Notes: a model not told the origin generated them from the sequence alone. A stretch of 64,000 nt of DNA from Verrucomicrobia bacterium LW23 (GCA_003054695.1 QAZA01000021.1:1-64000), one strand, 5' to 3'. Shown: positions 15,991 through 25,724, counted from the first letter of the stretch. Numbers and translations: made by a program.

Positions 15991-17819
15991 AAATCGATCC
16001 CTCCCAAAATCGCCGCATTCTGGTCATCGATGACAACAGTGCCATCCATAAGGACTTCCGTAAGATCCTCTCTGCAGAAGACCGCGAGTTGTTCGATCTC
16101 AACGCGGCCGAAGCTGCCATATTTGAAGATGACGGAGAAGTGGCGGAACCTGAGGCCCAGTCACCGGTTTTCGAAATCGACTCGGCCTACCAGGGGCAGG
16201 AAGGACTGGAACTCATCAGGAAAAGCCTCGAAGAGAATCGCCCCTACTCCATGGCTTTTGTGGACGTACGCATGCCTCCGGGGTGGGATGGTATCGAAAC
16301 AACAACCAACATCTGGAAGACGTACGGCGACCTTCAAGTCGTCATTTGCACCGCGTATTCCGACTATTCCTGGGAGGATATCCTGAAGCGCTTCGGATAT
16401 TCCGATCGCCTGGTTATCCTCAAAAAGCCCTTCGACGCAATTGAAGTTTTGCAGTTAGCCATTTCCCTGACAGAAAAGTGGAAGCTTTATCAACAGACCA
16501 GGCATCATCTCGCCCATCTTGAAGAACTGGTAAAGGAACGGACGTCTGAACTTGAGGATACCAACCAGCAGCTAAACGCCGCGAATCAAAGCTTGCTGAG
16601 CGCTACACAAAGGGCGCATTTCATGGCTCAGGAAGCACTGATGGCCAGCAAGGCGAAAAGTGAATTCCTGGCAAATATGAGCCACGAGATCCGAACGCCG
16701 ATGAACGGAGTCATCGGTATGGTCACCTTCCTGCTCGAAAGCAACCTGACCGCCGAGCAACGGGAATTTGCCAGTACGATCAAGGCAAGCGCCGATGCCC
16801 TCCTCTTCATCCTCAATGACATCCTTGATTTCTCCAAGATTGAAGCCGGCAAGATGACACTCGAATGTGTCGACTTCGACCTTCGCCTTCTGGTCGACGA
16901 TACGATGAAAATGATGAATATGCAGGCCAGAACGAAGTGCATCGATCTGAACACATTCGTCGAGCCGAACATTTATCCCGTCCTGGTGGGTGATCCGAAC
17001 AGGCTCCGGCAAATACTTCTGAATCTGCTGGGTAACGCCATCAAGTTTACGGAGCGCGGAAGCGTGGCGCTAAGCATTGTCTCCGAGGCCGAATCACCAG
17101 AATCAGAAACGGAACAGCGCCTGACATTCTCCGTAAGGGACACCGGAATAGGCATACCCCCGCACGTGCAGGAAAGGCTCTTTCAGTCCTTTACCCAGGC
17201 GGACACCTCGACGACGAGAAGGTTTGGCGGCACCGGCCTCGGCCTGGCCATCAGCCGCAAGCTGGTGGAAGCCATGGGAGGGAAGCTATCCGTAGCGAGT
17301 ACGCCCGGCCAGGGCTCCACATTTTCCTTCGCACTGCGCTTTCCCAAGCATGTGACCTCTGAGTCCAACGCCGCATGCGCCGCGGCGCACACGGATGTCG
17401 CGCCATCTGTCGCAGAACCGTTTAGAAACAATATCCATGTTCTCCTGGCTGAGGATGGCAAAGTAAACGCAATGGTCGCGGTACGCATGCTTCAGCAGCT
17501 GGGATACGATGTCGATACCGTAACGAATGGAGCTCGGGCGGTGGAAGCCTGGCGCCAGAATCACTATCCCATCATCCTTATGGATTGCCAGATGCCCGAA
17601 ATGGATGGTTACACGGCATCCCGCAAAATCAGGGAGATTGAGAGCAGCTTAAACCTCAAGCCAACGCATATCATCGCGCTTACAGCGAGTGCCATGCAGG
17701 GAGATCGCGATTTATGCCTGGCGGCCGGCATGAACGATCACGCTCCCAAGCCAATAAGCAAGAAGACCTTGAAAGAGGTGCTCGACCGTGCCGTAGCGCA
17801 AATCCTTGCGGCGGTGTAA
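15987..17819 (+). CDS. Hybrid histidine kinase with receiver domains at both ends
   Basis: A 610-residue cytoplasmic protein with no transmembrane segment. The N-terminal receiver ([14 protein letters not shown]; Asp93 in [12 protein letters not shown]) has an unusual insert of about 30 acidic residues after its first helix. A coiled coil follows at about 165-220, then HisKA with His233 in [15 protein letters not shown], a HATPase domain with [13 protein letters not shown] and RDTGIGIP, and a C-terminal receiver ([14 protein letters not shown]; Asp533 in [11 protein letters not shown]). This is a relay: the upstream membrane kinase can phosphorylate Asp93, and the core kinase Asp533. No DNA-binding output is present, so a further partner elsewhere is expected. 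Confidence 0.9.
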   Translation: MKIDPSQNRRILVIDDNSAIHKDFRKILSAEDRELFDLNAAEAAIFEDDGEVAEPEAQSPVFEIDSAYQGQEGLELIRKSLEENRPYSMAFVDVRMPPGWDGIETTTNIWKTYGDLQVVICTAYSDYSWEDILKRFGYSDRLVILKKPFDAIEVLQLAISLTEKWKLYQQTRHHLAHLEELVKERTSELEDTNQQLNAANQSLLSATQRAHFMAQEALMASKAKSEFLANMSHEIRTPMNGVIGMVTFLLESNLTAEQREFASTIKASADALLFILNDILDFSKIEAGKMTLECVDFDLRLLVDDTMKMMNMQARTKCIDLNTFVEPNIYPVLVGDPNRLRQILLNLLGNAIKFTERGSVALSIVSEAESPESETEQRLTFSVRDTGIGIPPHVQERLFQSFTQADTSTTRRFGGTGLGLAISRKLVEAMGGKLSVASTPGQGSTFSFALRFPKHVTSESNAACAAAHTDVAPSVAEPFRNNIHVLLAEDGKVNAMVAVRMLQQLGYDVDTVTNGARAVEAWRQNHYPIILMDCQMPEMDGYTASRKIREIESSLNLKPTHIIALTASAMQGDRDLCLAAGMNDHAPKPISKKTLKEVLDRAVAQILAAV

Positions 17820-18001
17820 AGCCCTTTTCTCAAACGTCCGGCTCCGCTGTTCCCGGAGACGGGCAAACTTGCGACAAGCTATCTGGAAAATGCTCGAGGC
17901 TGGGAGAGCGCCGTCTTTAGTGACGCCGAAATCGGCCGAGGGACGCCAAGAATTTTCAGGATCAGAGCACGTGATTTTGTGACGGAGAGGATGCCACAGG
18001 T

Positions 18002-18064
18002 TTGCATGGCACATGCAATGTCTTGAATATGTCACTTTACATATATGCGTTTTAATGCATATAT
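18002..18064. promoter_or_regulatory. Promoter/operator of the arsR-arsC-acr3 operon
   Basis: Two perfect palindromes precede the second arsR: TTGCATG/CATGCAA (18002-18008, 18012-18018) and ATATATGC/GCATATAT (18041-18048, 18057-18064). The second lies 7 bases before the arsR start at 18072 and is the better ArsR operator candidate. The DNA here is AT-rich, in contrast to the surroundings, and contains a TTGAAT hexamer at 18023. Confidence 0.55.
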
Positions 18065-18071
18065 TGCGTGC

Positions 18072-18443
18072 ATGCAGCTCATCCAGATTTACCAGTGCTT
18101 CTGCGACGAAACCCGGCTTCGCATCATCCATCTGCTGACCAAGGGACCGCTCTGTGTGTGCCATTTCCAGGATATCCTGGAGGTGCCGCAGACGAAAGTT
18201 TCGCAGCACCTGGCCTATTTGCGTAAGCGGGAGATCGTGGAGTGCAAGCGCCGGGGTGCCTGGATGATCTACAGCCTGCCCGCCCAGCCTTCCGCAGAAC
18301 TGGAAACCAACCTGAAGTGCCTCCAGGACTGTGTTCAGACAATTCCTGTTTTTCGCTCCGACCTCGAGAAGCTTCCGGCCGCCCGCGAGAATGAAGCGGC
18401 GTGGCTGGACGAAGCCGCCAGTAAAACCTGTGACTGCACATGA
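18072..18443 (+). CDS. arsR: ArsR-family repressor of the ars operon (second copy)
   Basis: A 123-residue ArsR. LCVCHFQ (Cys at about 28 and 30) is the ELCVCDL-type As(III) site; VPQTKVSQHLAYLRKREIVE is the recognition helix and RRGAWMIYSL the wing. The C-terminus carries two further cysteines (KTCDCT). The start ATG 18072 (MQLIQIYQCF) matches family length; an upstream ATG at 18045 falls inside the operator palindrome. It is only moderately similar to the first ArsR and heads a five-gene set with 4-base or very short overlaps. It overlaps the next gene (ATGA at 18440). Confidence 0.92.
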   Translation: MQLIQIYQCFCDETRLRIIHLLTKGPLCVCHFQDILEVPQTKVSQHLAYLRKREIVECKRRGAWMIYSLPAQPSAELETNLKCLQDCVQTIPVFRSDLEKLPAARENEAAWLDEAASKTCDCT

Positions 18444-18895
18444 ACTCCCCCTTCAAAATCCTGTTTCTTTGCAAAGGTAACTCCGCTCGCAGCATTATCG
18501 CCGAACATCTGATTCGCCGCATCGCCCCTCACGATTTCGAGAGCCACAGCGCGGGCTCGGAGCCCAAGCCGCGTCCTCATCCCTTGGCGCTGAAGGTGTT
18601 GTCCGAAAAGTACGGTGCCGATGTTTCCAACGCCCGCAGCAAGTCGTGGGAGGAGTATCGGAACACAAAGTTCGATTTCATCATCACGCTCTGCGACAAG
18701 GAGCTGGAACCGTGCCCGGACTGGCCCGGAAAACCGATTCTCGCCTCGTGGAGCATGCCGGATCCCGCCGCTGTGGAAGGAACCCCCGACAGGCAGGAGC
18801 GGGCATTCTGGCAGATTGCCGAGCAAATCAACCGTCGCCTCAAAATGTTCACCTCTCTGCCTGCCGAGAAGCTCGAAGCCCTCAGCGTGGGCTGA
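18440..18895 (+). CDS. arsC: Arsenate reductase, thioredoxin-coupled LMW-PTP type
   Basis: A 151-residue protein of the low-molecular-weight phosphatase fold. The P-loop is CKGNSARS with Cys11 as nucleophile. Cys85 and Cys92 in TLCDKELEPCPDWPG supply the second and third cysteines of the thioredoxin-coupled arsenate reductase cascade seen in S. aureus ArsC. The MPDPAAVEGT motif carries the general acid Asp. It reduces As(V) to As(III), which the ACR3 pump downstream can export. It is cytoplasmic and co-transcribed with arsR. Confidence 0.93.
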   Translation: MNSPFKILFLCKGNSARSIIAEHLIRRIAPHDFESHSAGSEPKPRPHPLALKVLSEKYGADVSNARSKSWEEYRNTKFDFIITLCDKELEPCPDWPGKPILASWSMPDPAAVEGTPDRQERAFWQIAEQINRRLKMFTSLPAEKLEALSVG

Positions 18896-18937
18896 CGCTC
18901 CTCTCACTTTAACTTCATAGCCTCAAGAAAACATCAC

Positions 18938-19471
18938 ATGAACCAGTCTGAATTTGTTGCCCTCCTCAATGCCAATCCCGACTCGGAACTTCGCTTTATC
19001 CTTCCTGATGGCGACGTCGTCGCCGTCCATGCCCACGTCACAGAAATCGGCAGAGTGGAAAAGCTCTTTATTGACTGCGGCGGAAAGCCGCACCGCACCG
19101 TTACCAGTCACTTGCAGGTGTGGGAATACACGGATACGGATCACCGTCTCACACCTGGCGTTCTGGCCCGTATCTTTGAAAAGGCCGCTCCGATTTTTGG
19201 CGGCGAGGATTACCCCATCGAGGTGGAGTTTGAACAATGCGTCATTTCCCAGTATCCGGTGAAAAGCGGCGCTGTGGAAGATGGCAAACTGGTCTTTACG
19301 CTGGAAACCAAGCACACCGCCTGTATAGCCATGGAGCGTTGCGGTCTCGCTCCCGGCGAAGAAGGCGAAGGAAGCGGCTGCTGCGGCGGCGGCGATTGCG
19401 ATGAGGAAGAAAAAGCGGAACCGGCGGAAGCCGCGAGCTGCTGCTCACCTAAATCGGGATGCTGCTCATGA
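18938..19471 (+). CDS. DUF6428-like protein with Cys-rich tail
   Basis: A 177-residue cytoplasmic protein. Residues 1-125 match the DUF6428 pattern found in ars operons (PDGDVVAVHAHVTEIGRVEK, then HLQVWEYTDTDHRLTPGVLA and YPIEVEFEQCVISQYPV). The last 45 residues are an acidic, Cys-rich tail with CC pairs (SGCCGGGDC and ASCCSPKSGCC), nine cysteines in all. The location between arsC and acr3, with ATGA overlap to acr3, implies a role in arsenic handling, such as an As(III) chaperone or buffer; the biochemical function of the family is not known to me. Confidence 0.8.
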   Translation: MNQSEFVALLNANPDSELRFILPDGDVVAVHAHVTEIGRVEKLFIDCGGKPHRTVTSHLQVWEYTDTDHRLTPGVLARIFEKAAPIFGGEDYPIEVEFEQCVISQYPVKSGAVEDGKLVFTLETKHTACIAMERCGLAPGEEGEGSGCCGGGDCDEEEKAEPAEAASCCSPKSGCCS

Positions 19472-20589
19472 GCAATCATGCCACTGACACCTCCGTAAAG
19501 CGCCTCGATTTCTTCGAGCGCTACCTGTCGCTCTGGGTCGCCGCCTGCATGGTCGCAGGCATCGCGTTCGGCAGGCTGCTGCCGGACGTAACGAAGCAGC
19601 TCAGCTCGTGGGAATTCGGCAAGGATTCCCACGTCAACGTGCCGATCGCGATTCTCATCTGGCTCATGATCTACCCGATGATGCTGAAGATCGATTTCGG
19701 CGGCATTCGCGGCGTCTTCGGCAAGCCAAAGGGCCTGCTTGTCACTCTGTTCGTCAACTGGCTGGTCAAGCCATTCAGTATGGCGGTGCTCGGCTGGATC
19801 TTCATTCAGGGGCTGTTTTCCAACACGTTGGGTTGGATACCCGCTGATACTGCCAGGAACTACGTTGCAGGGTTAATCATCCTTGCCGCGGCGCCCTGCA
19901 CAGCAATGGTGTTTGTCTGGAGCTACCTCACCGACGGCGATGGCCCTTACACGCTTGCTCAGGTGGCGATCAACGATCTGATCATGGTCTTTGCCTTCGC
20001 GCCGATCGTGATGTTCCTGGTGGGTGTCAGCGGCGTGCATGTGCCGTGGGAAGTTCTCCTCACCTCGGTGATCGTGTTTATCGTCATCCCGCTTGTCGCC
20101 GGTTGGCTGAGCCGCACGCTTGCCATCCGCGTTGCGGGCGCCGACTGGCTGGAGCACAAGCTGCTCCCTCTCTTCCGCCCCGTGGCGATTATCTCGCTGC
20201 TGGCGACGCTTACTCTGATCTTCGCCTTCCAGGCTGACAACATCCTCACCAACTGGGTTGTGGTCTTCCTGCTGGCGGTGCCGATCCTGATCCAGGTTTA
20301 CTTCAATGCAGGGCTTACCTACGGCCTCATGAAATGGCTGGGCGTACCGCACAATGTGGCGACACCCGGCGCCCTTATCGGTGCCAGCAACTTCTTCGAA
20401 CTCGCCGTAGCGGTGGCCATCACGCTCTTTGGTCCCGCCAGCCCCGCGGCGCTCGCCACGGTTGTAGGCGTGCTTGTTGAAGTGCCCGCAATGCTCTCCG
20501 TCTGCTCCATGTGCCTGCAAAGCCGCAGGTGGTATGAGAACGCTTCTGAAAACCAACCCGACAAAAACACATCCTCGGCAACACTATGA
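19468..20589 (+). CDS. acr3: ACR3-family arsenite efflux transporter
   Basis: A 373-residue, ten-helix membrane protein of the ACR3 (arsenical-resistance-3, BASS superfamily) type. Conserved blocks are [38 protein letters not shown] with the essential Cys of helix 4, and [18 protein letters not shown] with the Glu of helix 9. It exports As(OH)3 using the proton motive force. The start ATG 19468 overlaps the DUF6428 stop (ATGA); its own stop overlaps the next arsC (ATGA at 20586). Expression is therefore tied to ArsR control at 18041. Confidence 0.95.
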   Translation: MSNHATDTSVKRLDFFERYLSLWVAACMVAGIAFGRLLPDVTKQLSSWEFGKDSHVNVPIAILIWLMIYPMMLKIDFGGIRGVFGKPKGLLVTLFVNWLVKPFSMAVLGWIFIQGLFSNTLGWIPADTARNYVAGLIILAAAPCTAMVFVWSYLTDGDGPYTLAQVAINDLIMVFAFAPIVMFLVGVSGVHVPWEVLLTSVIVFIVIPLVAGWLSRTLAIRVAGADWLEHKLLPLFRPVAIISLLATLTLIFAFQADNILTNWVVVFLLAVPILIQVYFNAGLTYGLMKWLGVPHNVATPGALIGASNFFELAVAVAITLFGPASPAALATVVGVLVEVPAMLSVCSMCLQSRRWYENASENQPDKNTSSATL

Positions 20590-21035
20590 CCAAACCCGTC
20601 GTCCTCATTCTTTGCACAGGTAACTCCTGCCGCAGCCACATGGCCGAAGGCATCCTTCGCGCCGCTGCGGGCGACATCCTTGACGTCCGGAGCGCCGGTT
20701 CCAAACCGGCGGGCTATGTGCATCCCAAAGCCATCGAAGCGTTGAAGGAAATCGGTATTGATATCTCCGGCCACCGCTCCAAGCACCTCCAGGAATTCCT
20801 GCAAAGCGACGTCGAAACGGTGATCACCGTGTGCGGCAACGCCGATCAGGCCTGCCCTCTCTTCCCTGGCCAGCTCAACCGGCACCACTGGGGTTTCGAC
20901 GATCCCGCCCACGCCACAGGAACCGACGAGGAAATCATGGCCGTATTCCGCCGCGTCCGCGACGAAATCCGCAGCACGTTTGAAGCCTATGCGGCAGGCA
21001 GAATCGACCAGATCAAAGCTGCTGTTCCCGCTTGA
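20586..21035 (+). CDS. arsC: Second arsenate reductase, LMW-PTP type
   Basis: A 149-residue paralogue of the arsC at 18440. The P-loop is CTGNSCRS (Cys10, with an extra Cys15) and the redox pair is Cys83 and Cys90 in [28 protein letters not shown] carries the acid Asp. It shares the fold and cysteine triad with the first ArsC but is clearly diverged in sequence, so the two may differ in kinetics or electron donor. It closes the ars operon; the next gene is convergent. Confidence 0.92.
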   Translation: MTKPVVLILCTGNSCRSHMAEGILRAAAGDILDVRSAGSKPAGYVHPKAIEALKEIGIDISGHRSKHLQEFLQSDVETVITVCGNADQACPLFPGQLNRHHWGFDDPAHATGTDEEIMAVFRRVRDEIRSTFEAYAAGRIDQIKAAVPA

Positions 21036-21050
21036 GACGGACCGACCAAA

Positions 21051-21971
21051 CTAGGGGAGAGCCGCGCCCGACGTGTGCCGGGCCAGGAAGTCCGTCATCT
21101 CGTCCATCATGCGGCGGAGGCTTTCCGGCCTCGCGAAGCCGTGGCCTTCGCCGTCGATAACGACGAGGCGGATGGAGCGGTTCGCTTTCTCCATAGCGGC
21201 GGCGAAGGCTTCCGATTGCTTTACCGAGACGATCTGGTCGTCGCGACCGTGGAGGATCAGCACCGGGGCGGTTGCAGCGTCAATATGGAGCAGCGGCGAG
21301 GCCTCGCGCGCGGCGGGGCCGCTGGGCTTGCCGGCAAACAGGCGCCCCCGCAGTTGGTCGCCCAGCGGGCGCCAGAGGCCCACGGCAAAGTTTTGCGTCA
21401 GGTCCGTAGGCCCGGCCAGGTTAATGGCGGCGCAAACGCGGCTGGAGTGCTGCGTCAGCGCGGCGCCATGCGGGTGAAGCGTCTCGCACGTGGCCAGCAG
21501 GGTAACCAGGTGACCGCCGGCGGAGCCCCCGCACGCCGAGATCCGCTTCGGGTCGACCGCATACCTTGCGGCGTTCTCCCGCAGCCAGCGCACGGCCAGC
21601 TGCACATCGTCAATCTGCGCCGGCCACGTGTTGCGCGTGCCTTCCTCATTCATCAGGCGGTAGCTGATGGAGATGGCCACGTAGCCGCGGTTGGCCAGGG
21701 CGATGGCGATGTCGCGCATCTCCTCCTTGTTGCCCTCCTGCCACGCGCCGCCGTGTACCACCACCACAGCCGCGCGAAGCTCGCCCGGCGCCGGCTTCGC
21801 CTTCGGCCGGTAGATGTCGAGCAGCAGCTTCTGGCCGTCGGCCACGCCGTACTGCACGTTGCCCTCAAAGCGGACATTGCGCACCGACTCCGCAGCACGC
21901 ACCGGTACGGGGAGCAAATGCGCTGCCACGAGGCAAAAGAGCGCCGTTACCATGGTGCGATAGAGGGCCAT
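21051..21971 (-). CDS. Exported alpha/beta hydrolase (BD-FAE/lipase-like esterase)
   Basis: A 306-residue esterase with an N-terminal signal peptide (MVTALFCLVAAHLLPVPVRA). The oxyanion loop is HGGAW, the nucleophile elbow GGSAGG, the acid Asp in LILHGRDDQIVSV and the catalytic His in DGEGHGF, in the order of the BD-FAE/HSL-like carboxylesterases. The family includes feruloyl and acetylxylan esterases. It likely acts in the periplasm on plant-type or glycan esters. It is convergent to the ars operon and unlinked to it functionally. Confidence 0.88.
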   Translation of the reverse strand: MALYRTMVTALFCLVAAHLLPVPVRAAESVRNVRFEGNVQYGVADGQKLLLDIYRPKAKPAPGELRAAVVVVHGGAWQEGNKEEMRDIAIALANRGYVAISISYRLMNEEGTRNTWPAQIDDVQLAVRWLRENAARYAVDPKRISACGGSAGGHLVTLLATCETLHPHGAALTQHSSRVCAAINLAGPTDLTQNFAVGLWRPLGDQLRGRLFAGKPSGPAAREASPLLHIDAATAPVLILHGRDDQIVSVKQSEAFAAAMEKANRSIRLVVIDGEGHGFARPESLRRMMDEMTDFLARHTSGAALP

Positions 21972-22155
21972 GGCCTCTCATGCTATTCTGCTGCGCGCGC
22001 GGCGCAATCGCTGTTTTTGCATGACAGAATGCATACAGCTGGCCGCGTCGGCATGCGGCGCGCCGGCCTGCCCCCCCTGCCCTTCTGTAACCATCCCCTA
22101 TTGCATCGCCTGTGCATGGCGGGCGGCGTTGCGGGGCGTATAGTAGATACTACAT

Positions 22156-22374
22156 ATGAGCCCGGACCTCGTGCTTCGCGTCTTTTTCACCACGCTTTTC
22201 ATCCTCAATCTCATCGGCGGCGTTTACCTCTATCGCAACAACGAGCGGTTCTTTGGCCGCGATGCCGGCTTTCACACCGACACCCGCGGCGCGCAGGAGT
22301 ACAACATGCTGCAAGTCTGGGCCACGTGGCTGCATATCGCCCTGCTTACGGGCGCGTTTGCAATCTTCCTGTAA
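22156..22374 (+). CDS. Small two-helix membrane protein
   Basis: A 72-residue protein with two hydrophobic helices (LVLRVFFTTLFILNLIGGVY and WATWLHIALLTGAFAIFL) joined by a polar loop. No family is recognised. The coding frame uses host-like codons, and it lies 33 bases before the PHP phosphatase gene in the same direction, so the two are probably co-transcribed. Confidence 0.6.
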   Translation: MSPDLVLRVFFTTLFILNLIGGVYLYRNNERFFGRDAGFHTDTRGAQEYNMLQVWATWLHIALLTGAFAIFL

Positions 22375-22407
22375 GTCGCATATGCTGGCGGCGACACACT
22401 TCCATCC

Positions 22408-23310
22408 ATGACAGACGTATCACCCGCCGCCGCCGCACCCACCTCTTTCGACAGCGCCAACAGCGCCCACCCCGCAGCACCCGTGTTGTACGAGACGCAC
22501 TCGCACACCCCGCTTTGCAAACACTCCGTGGGCATGCCGGACGAGTTTGCCGAGGTTGCCGTGGCGCGCGGCCTGCGCGGGTACACCATTACCTGCCACT
22601 GCCCCATGGAGGACGGCTACCACGCCAGCTGCCGCATGGCGCAGGAGCAGTTTGACGAGTACCTGCGCCTGGTGCGCAAAGCCACAGCCACGTGGGCCGG
22701 GCGCCTGGATGTTCTGCTGGGCATGGAGAGCGATTACGTGCCCGGCTGCGAGGCCTACATCCGCCGCCTGCACCAGCGGGCCGATTTCCACTACATCCTG
22801 GGCTCTGTACACCCGCAGGTGCGCGAGTACAAACAGCTGTATTACAAGGGCGATCCCTTCGCCTATCAGCGCCTCTACTTTACCCACCTGGCCGAAGCCG
22901 CCGAAACCGGCCTGTACGACTGCCTGGCCCACCCGGACCTGGTGAAAAACGAGTTCCCTAGCGCCTGGAACGTGGAGCGCGCCCTGCCGTTTATCTGCGA
23001 AGCGCTGGACCGGATTGCCGCCACCGGCATCGCCATGGAGATCAACACCTCCGGCGTCAACAAAGCCATCTCGCAGATGAATCCCGGCCCCGAAATCCTG
23101 CGCGAAATCGCGCAGAGGGGCATCCCCATGGTCATCGGCGCCGACGCCCACAAGCCCGGCCGCGTGGCGGACCGCTTTGAGGAGGCGCTTGGCCACCTGA
23201 AAGACGCCGGCTTCACCCACATCCATCTCTTTCGCGAGCGCAAAAAGCAGGCCATCGCGATCGACATCGCGCTTGCCTCCCTGCGCCCGGCGGCGGCCGC
23301 CGTAAGGTAA
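22408..23310 (+). CDS. PHP-domain histidinol-phosphatase (HisK/HisJ type)
   Basis: A 300-residue PHP-domain metal-dependent phosphatase. The metal ligands are in YETHSHTPLCKHS, TCHCP, the Glu of GMESDY, HYILGSVH, CLAHPD and the final Asp-His in GADAHKP. This order matches HisJ/HisK-type histidinol-phosphate phosphatases, which carry out the penultimate step of histidine synthesis; related PHP phosphoesterases of unknown substrate look similar. The first 25 residues are a non-conserved Ala/Pro-rich extension. Confidence 0.88.
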   Translation: MTDVSPAAAAPTSFDSANSAHPAAPVLYETHSHTPLCKHSVGMPDEFAEVAVARGLRGYTITCHCPMEDGYHASCRMAQEQFDEYLRLVRKATATWAGRLDVLLGMESDYVPGCEAYIRRLHQRADFHYILGSVHPQVREYKQLYYKGDPFAYQRLYFTHLAEAAETGLYDCLAHPDLVKNEFPSAWNVERALPFICEALDRIAATGIAMEINTSGVNKAISQMNPGPEILREIAQRGIPMVIGADAHKPGRVADRFEEALGHLKDAGFTHIHLFRERKKQAIAIDIALASLRPAAAAVR

Positions 23311-23393
23311 GGAGTCGCAAGAGAACAAGCTGTAGAACTTATTCCCTGGCGACTCCCAAGCCAGGGCAAGCTCCAGCTCCCCTCCAGCTCGCC

Positions 23394-25514
23394 CTACGGC
23401 ACCCCGCCGGCGCCACGGTTAAAGCGGTAGTTCTCCTCCGGCGGCGCGGACTGCCCGGCGGGCTGGGGAGCCTTGCGACGCATCCCTTCGGGCGAGATAG
23501 TGCGCGCACCGCCCTGGTCGTCGGCGCCGGAGCCATCCTGGGTGCCGCCGTCGGGATTGAGCGGGCGCAGGCGCGAGAGCGACTGCTGGCGACGGGTCTC
23601 CGCCGCGTTCGTCTCGGCATCCGCCAGCGCGGCCTCGCCGGAGCTGCGGCTGGTGATGGTAGTGGTGCCGGCGCCATCCTTGCCGTTGCCATAGCGCAGC
23701 GTCAGGCGCCCGTTTGCGGGGGCGGCGGCGGGGCGGTGCGACTCCTTCTCGGCGCGGGCCATCGCGGCGCGTGCCTGGGGCGGCGTCATCGCGACCGATG
23801 CCGAATCAATGGTTCTGAACTTACCCGTGCTGAAATCGAGCCAGATGACCTTGCCGTTGCGCTGCACGCCCGTGCGTACGCCGGCCAGGTTGTCCAGGCG
23901 GGTAAACGCGCCGTCCTCGGGCTGGCAAAAGCTGGTGTCGGTCAGCGGCAGCTCCGCGTAGGAGAGGAGGGTGCCCATGCTGTCCAGGAAATAGCGGCTG
24001 GGCTCCAGGTAGGCGGTTTCGGTGGGGACCTCCACGCCAAGCAGGCACAGGCCGGGTTTCTCGCTCAGCATCAGGCCGCCGCAGGGCTGGGCAAACTCGG
24101 CGCGAAGGTAGTCGGTAGGTTCAATCGCCTTGCCATTGCGCACCAGGCGCACCGCCAGGGCATGGAGCGTGCAGCGCCCCGGACCGCTGGAAGACCACCC
24201 CAGCACCACGCCGCGCTCGCTCGTCAGGAAGCGAGAGACATGCACCAGCGCCGGCGCATAGCGGTTTCGGGCCGGGTCGGTGGTAATTTGCAACGCAGGT
24301 GCGTCGCGGAACAGGACGCGGATGCCCGCGGAGTAGTAGGTATCCGCAGGCAGCCCCGGCATAGGGAAGAGCTCCACGCGCAGCACCGGCGTGCGGTTTT
24401 TGAGCGCCAGCGCCTCCGTCATGCGGTAGAGGGGATCCGGGTGCAATGTGTCGCCCCTGGGCGGCGGCTCCTCGTAGTCCGGCCGGCGCGCCAGCGGCAG
24501 CGTCTCCGGCGGAATGTGCGAAGCGGGGTCCGTAGCAGGGGCCGGCGAGGGCGGCGGCAGATCTTTGTGGAGATCCCCCTTGGTGGTGGTTGTCGTCACC
24601 GTCTCCTCCTCACCGCCTAAGCCATGGGGCCCCGTTGCCATGTTGCGGGGGGAACCCGGCGAGCCCACACCGCCCGGCACCTTGCGCGTGGTGGTGGTTG
24701 TGGTGGTAGCGCCGGTATCTTTATCGGTGGCCGTGGACGTGGATGTGGAAGAGAGCGATCCGTCGTCGTTCACCTCCATGCGAGGCTTGGGCGGGGCGGG
24801 CACGGGCGGGCGCGGCGGCGGAGCAGGGGCTTCGGCCATGTGGCTGGGCCCTTCAGATCCATCGGCGCGGACGGTTTCCTGCGCCGGGTACTCCGAGGGA
24901 TCGGCCATGCGCTGCTTTGCGTCGGCGGGCGCTGGTTCGGTGGAGGCCGCGTGTACGGGGCCGGTCGAGCCGTCGGCGCGGACCGTTTCCTGCGCGGGGT
25001 AGTCGTTGGTGCTGGCGGCGCGCAGCTTGCGCTCGGTGGCCGGGGCGGCGGCGAGAGGCTGATCGGGGACAGCGGTCCCGTCAGCCCGCACGGTCTCCTG
25101 CGTGGGGAGATCCGCCGTTGTGGCGGCGCGGTAAGTGCGCGGCGGTTTGGTTTCGCCGGCCGGGGCTGGCGTCGGGGTTGCGGCGGTATCGGCAAGATTT
25201 TCCGCGCTGGGCCGGGGCAGCGGAGGCCCGGCAACCGGCTGGTTCTCCGCGACTTGCGGCGTAACGTCGGTCGATGCCGGCGCTTTGCCTCTGGATTTGG
25301 CCTTGCCGGAGGTTTTGGCTTTAGCCGTGCCCGTGCTGCCGGACGATGCGCCGTCTTTTTTCCTGGGCGTAGCTTTGGCGGAAGGCTCCGCAAGCAGCGG
25401 TGGCAGCGGGCCGGCGGCCATCAGGCCGGCAGTCATGCAAAGCCATGCGGCGCAAAGCATTGCGCGCTGCCGCGGGAACCCGGCGGCGGATGGGTAAGAG
25501 TGGAACTTGCGCAT
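23394..25514 (-). CDS. Exported Pro/Thr-rich protein with internal repeats
   Basis: A 706-residue protein of unknown function. ATG 25514 gives a signal peptide (AMLCAAWLCMTAGLMAAGPL); an earlier ATG at 25601 would bury it. Residues about 50-400 are low-complexity Ala/Pro/Thr sequence carrying three imperfect copies of a unit ending in PAQETVRADGS (one begins PTQETVRADGT). Residues about 350-560 are ordinary and probably folded (VLRVELFPMPGLPADTYYSA, GIRVLFRD, GWSSSGPGRCTLHALAVRLV). The tail is Arg/Ala/Gly-rich. I see no catalytic motif. Confidence 0.7.
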   Translation of the reverse strand: MRKFHSYPSAAGFPRQRAMLCAAWLCMTAGLMAAGPLPPLLAEPSAKATPRKKDGASSGSTGTAKAKTSGKAKSRGKAPASTDVTPQVAENQPVAGPPLPRPSAENLADTAATPTPAPAGETKPPRTYRAATTADLPTQETVRADGTAVPDQPLAAAPATERKLRAASTNDYPAQETVRADGSTGPVHAASTEPAPADAKQRMADPSEYPAQETVRADGSEGPSHMAEAPAPPPRPPVPAPPKPRMEVNDDGSLSSTSTSTATDKDTGATTTTTTTRKVPGGVGSPGSPRNMATGPHGLGGEEETVTTTTTKGDLHKDLPPPSPAPATDPASHIPPETLPLARRPDYEEPPPRGDTLHPDPLYRMTEALALKNRTPVLRVELFPMPGLPADTYYSAGIRVLFRDAPALQITTDPARNRYAPALVHVSRFLTSERGVVLGWSSSGPGRCTLHALAVRLVRNGKAIEPTDYLRAEFAQPCGGLMLSEKPGLCLLGVEVPTETAYLEPSRYFLDSMGTLLSYAELPLTDTSFCQPEDGAFTRLDNLAGVRTGVQRNGKVIWLDFSTGKFRTIDSASVAMTPPQARAAMARAEKESHRPAAAPANGRLTLRYGNGKDGAGTTTITSRSSGEAALADAETNAAETRRQQSLSRLRPLNPDGGTQDGSGADDQGGARTISPEGMRRKAPQPAGQSAPPEENYRFNRGAGGVP

Positions 25515-25724
25515 GAGAAGGGGGGAACGCGAAGGGGTGGAACGTTCAGCGATGTCCACTTTAGAAAGGAAGCGGCGCGGAGGCAATTTATTTTTACGCA
25601 ATTGTATTTATAAATTCGCGCAGATAGCTTTTGAACAGCATCTTGCATAAGCATAATACAGCTCCATTAACGTTCGCCCCCGCTTTTTATGTCCACACGC
25701 GCGGCCATCTCACTACAATGCCGC

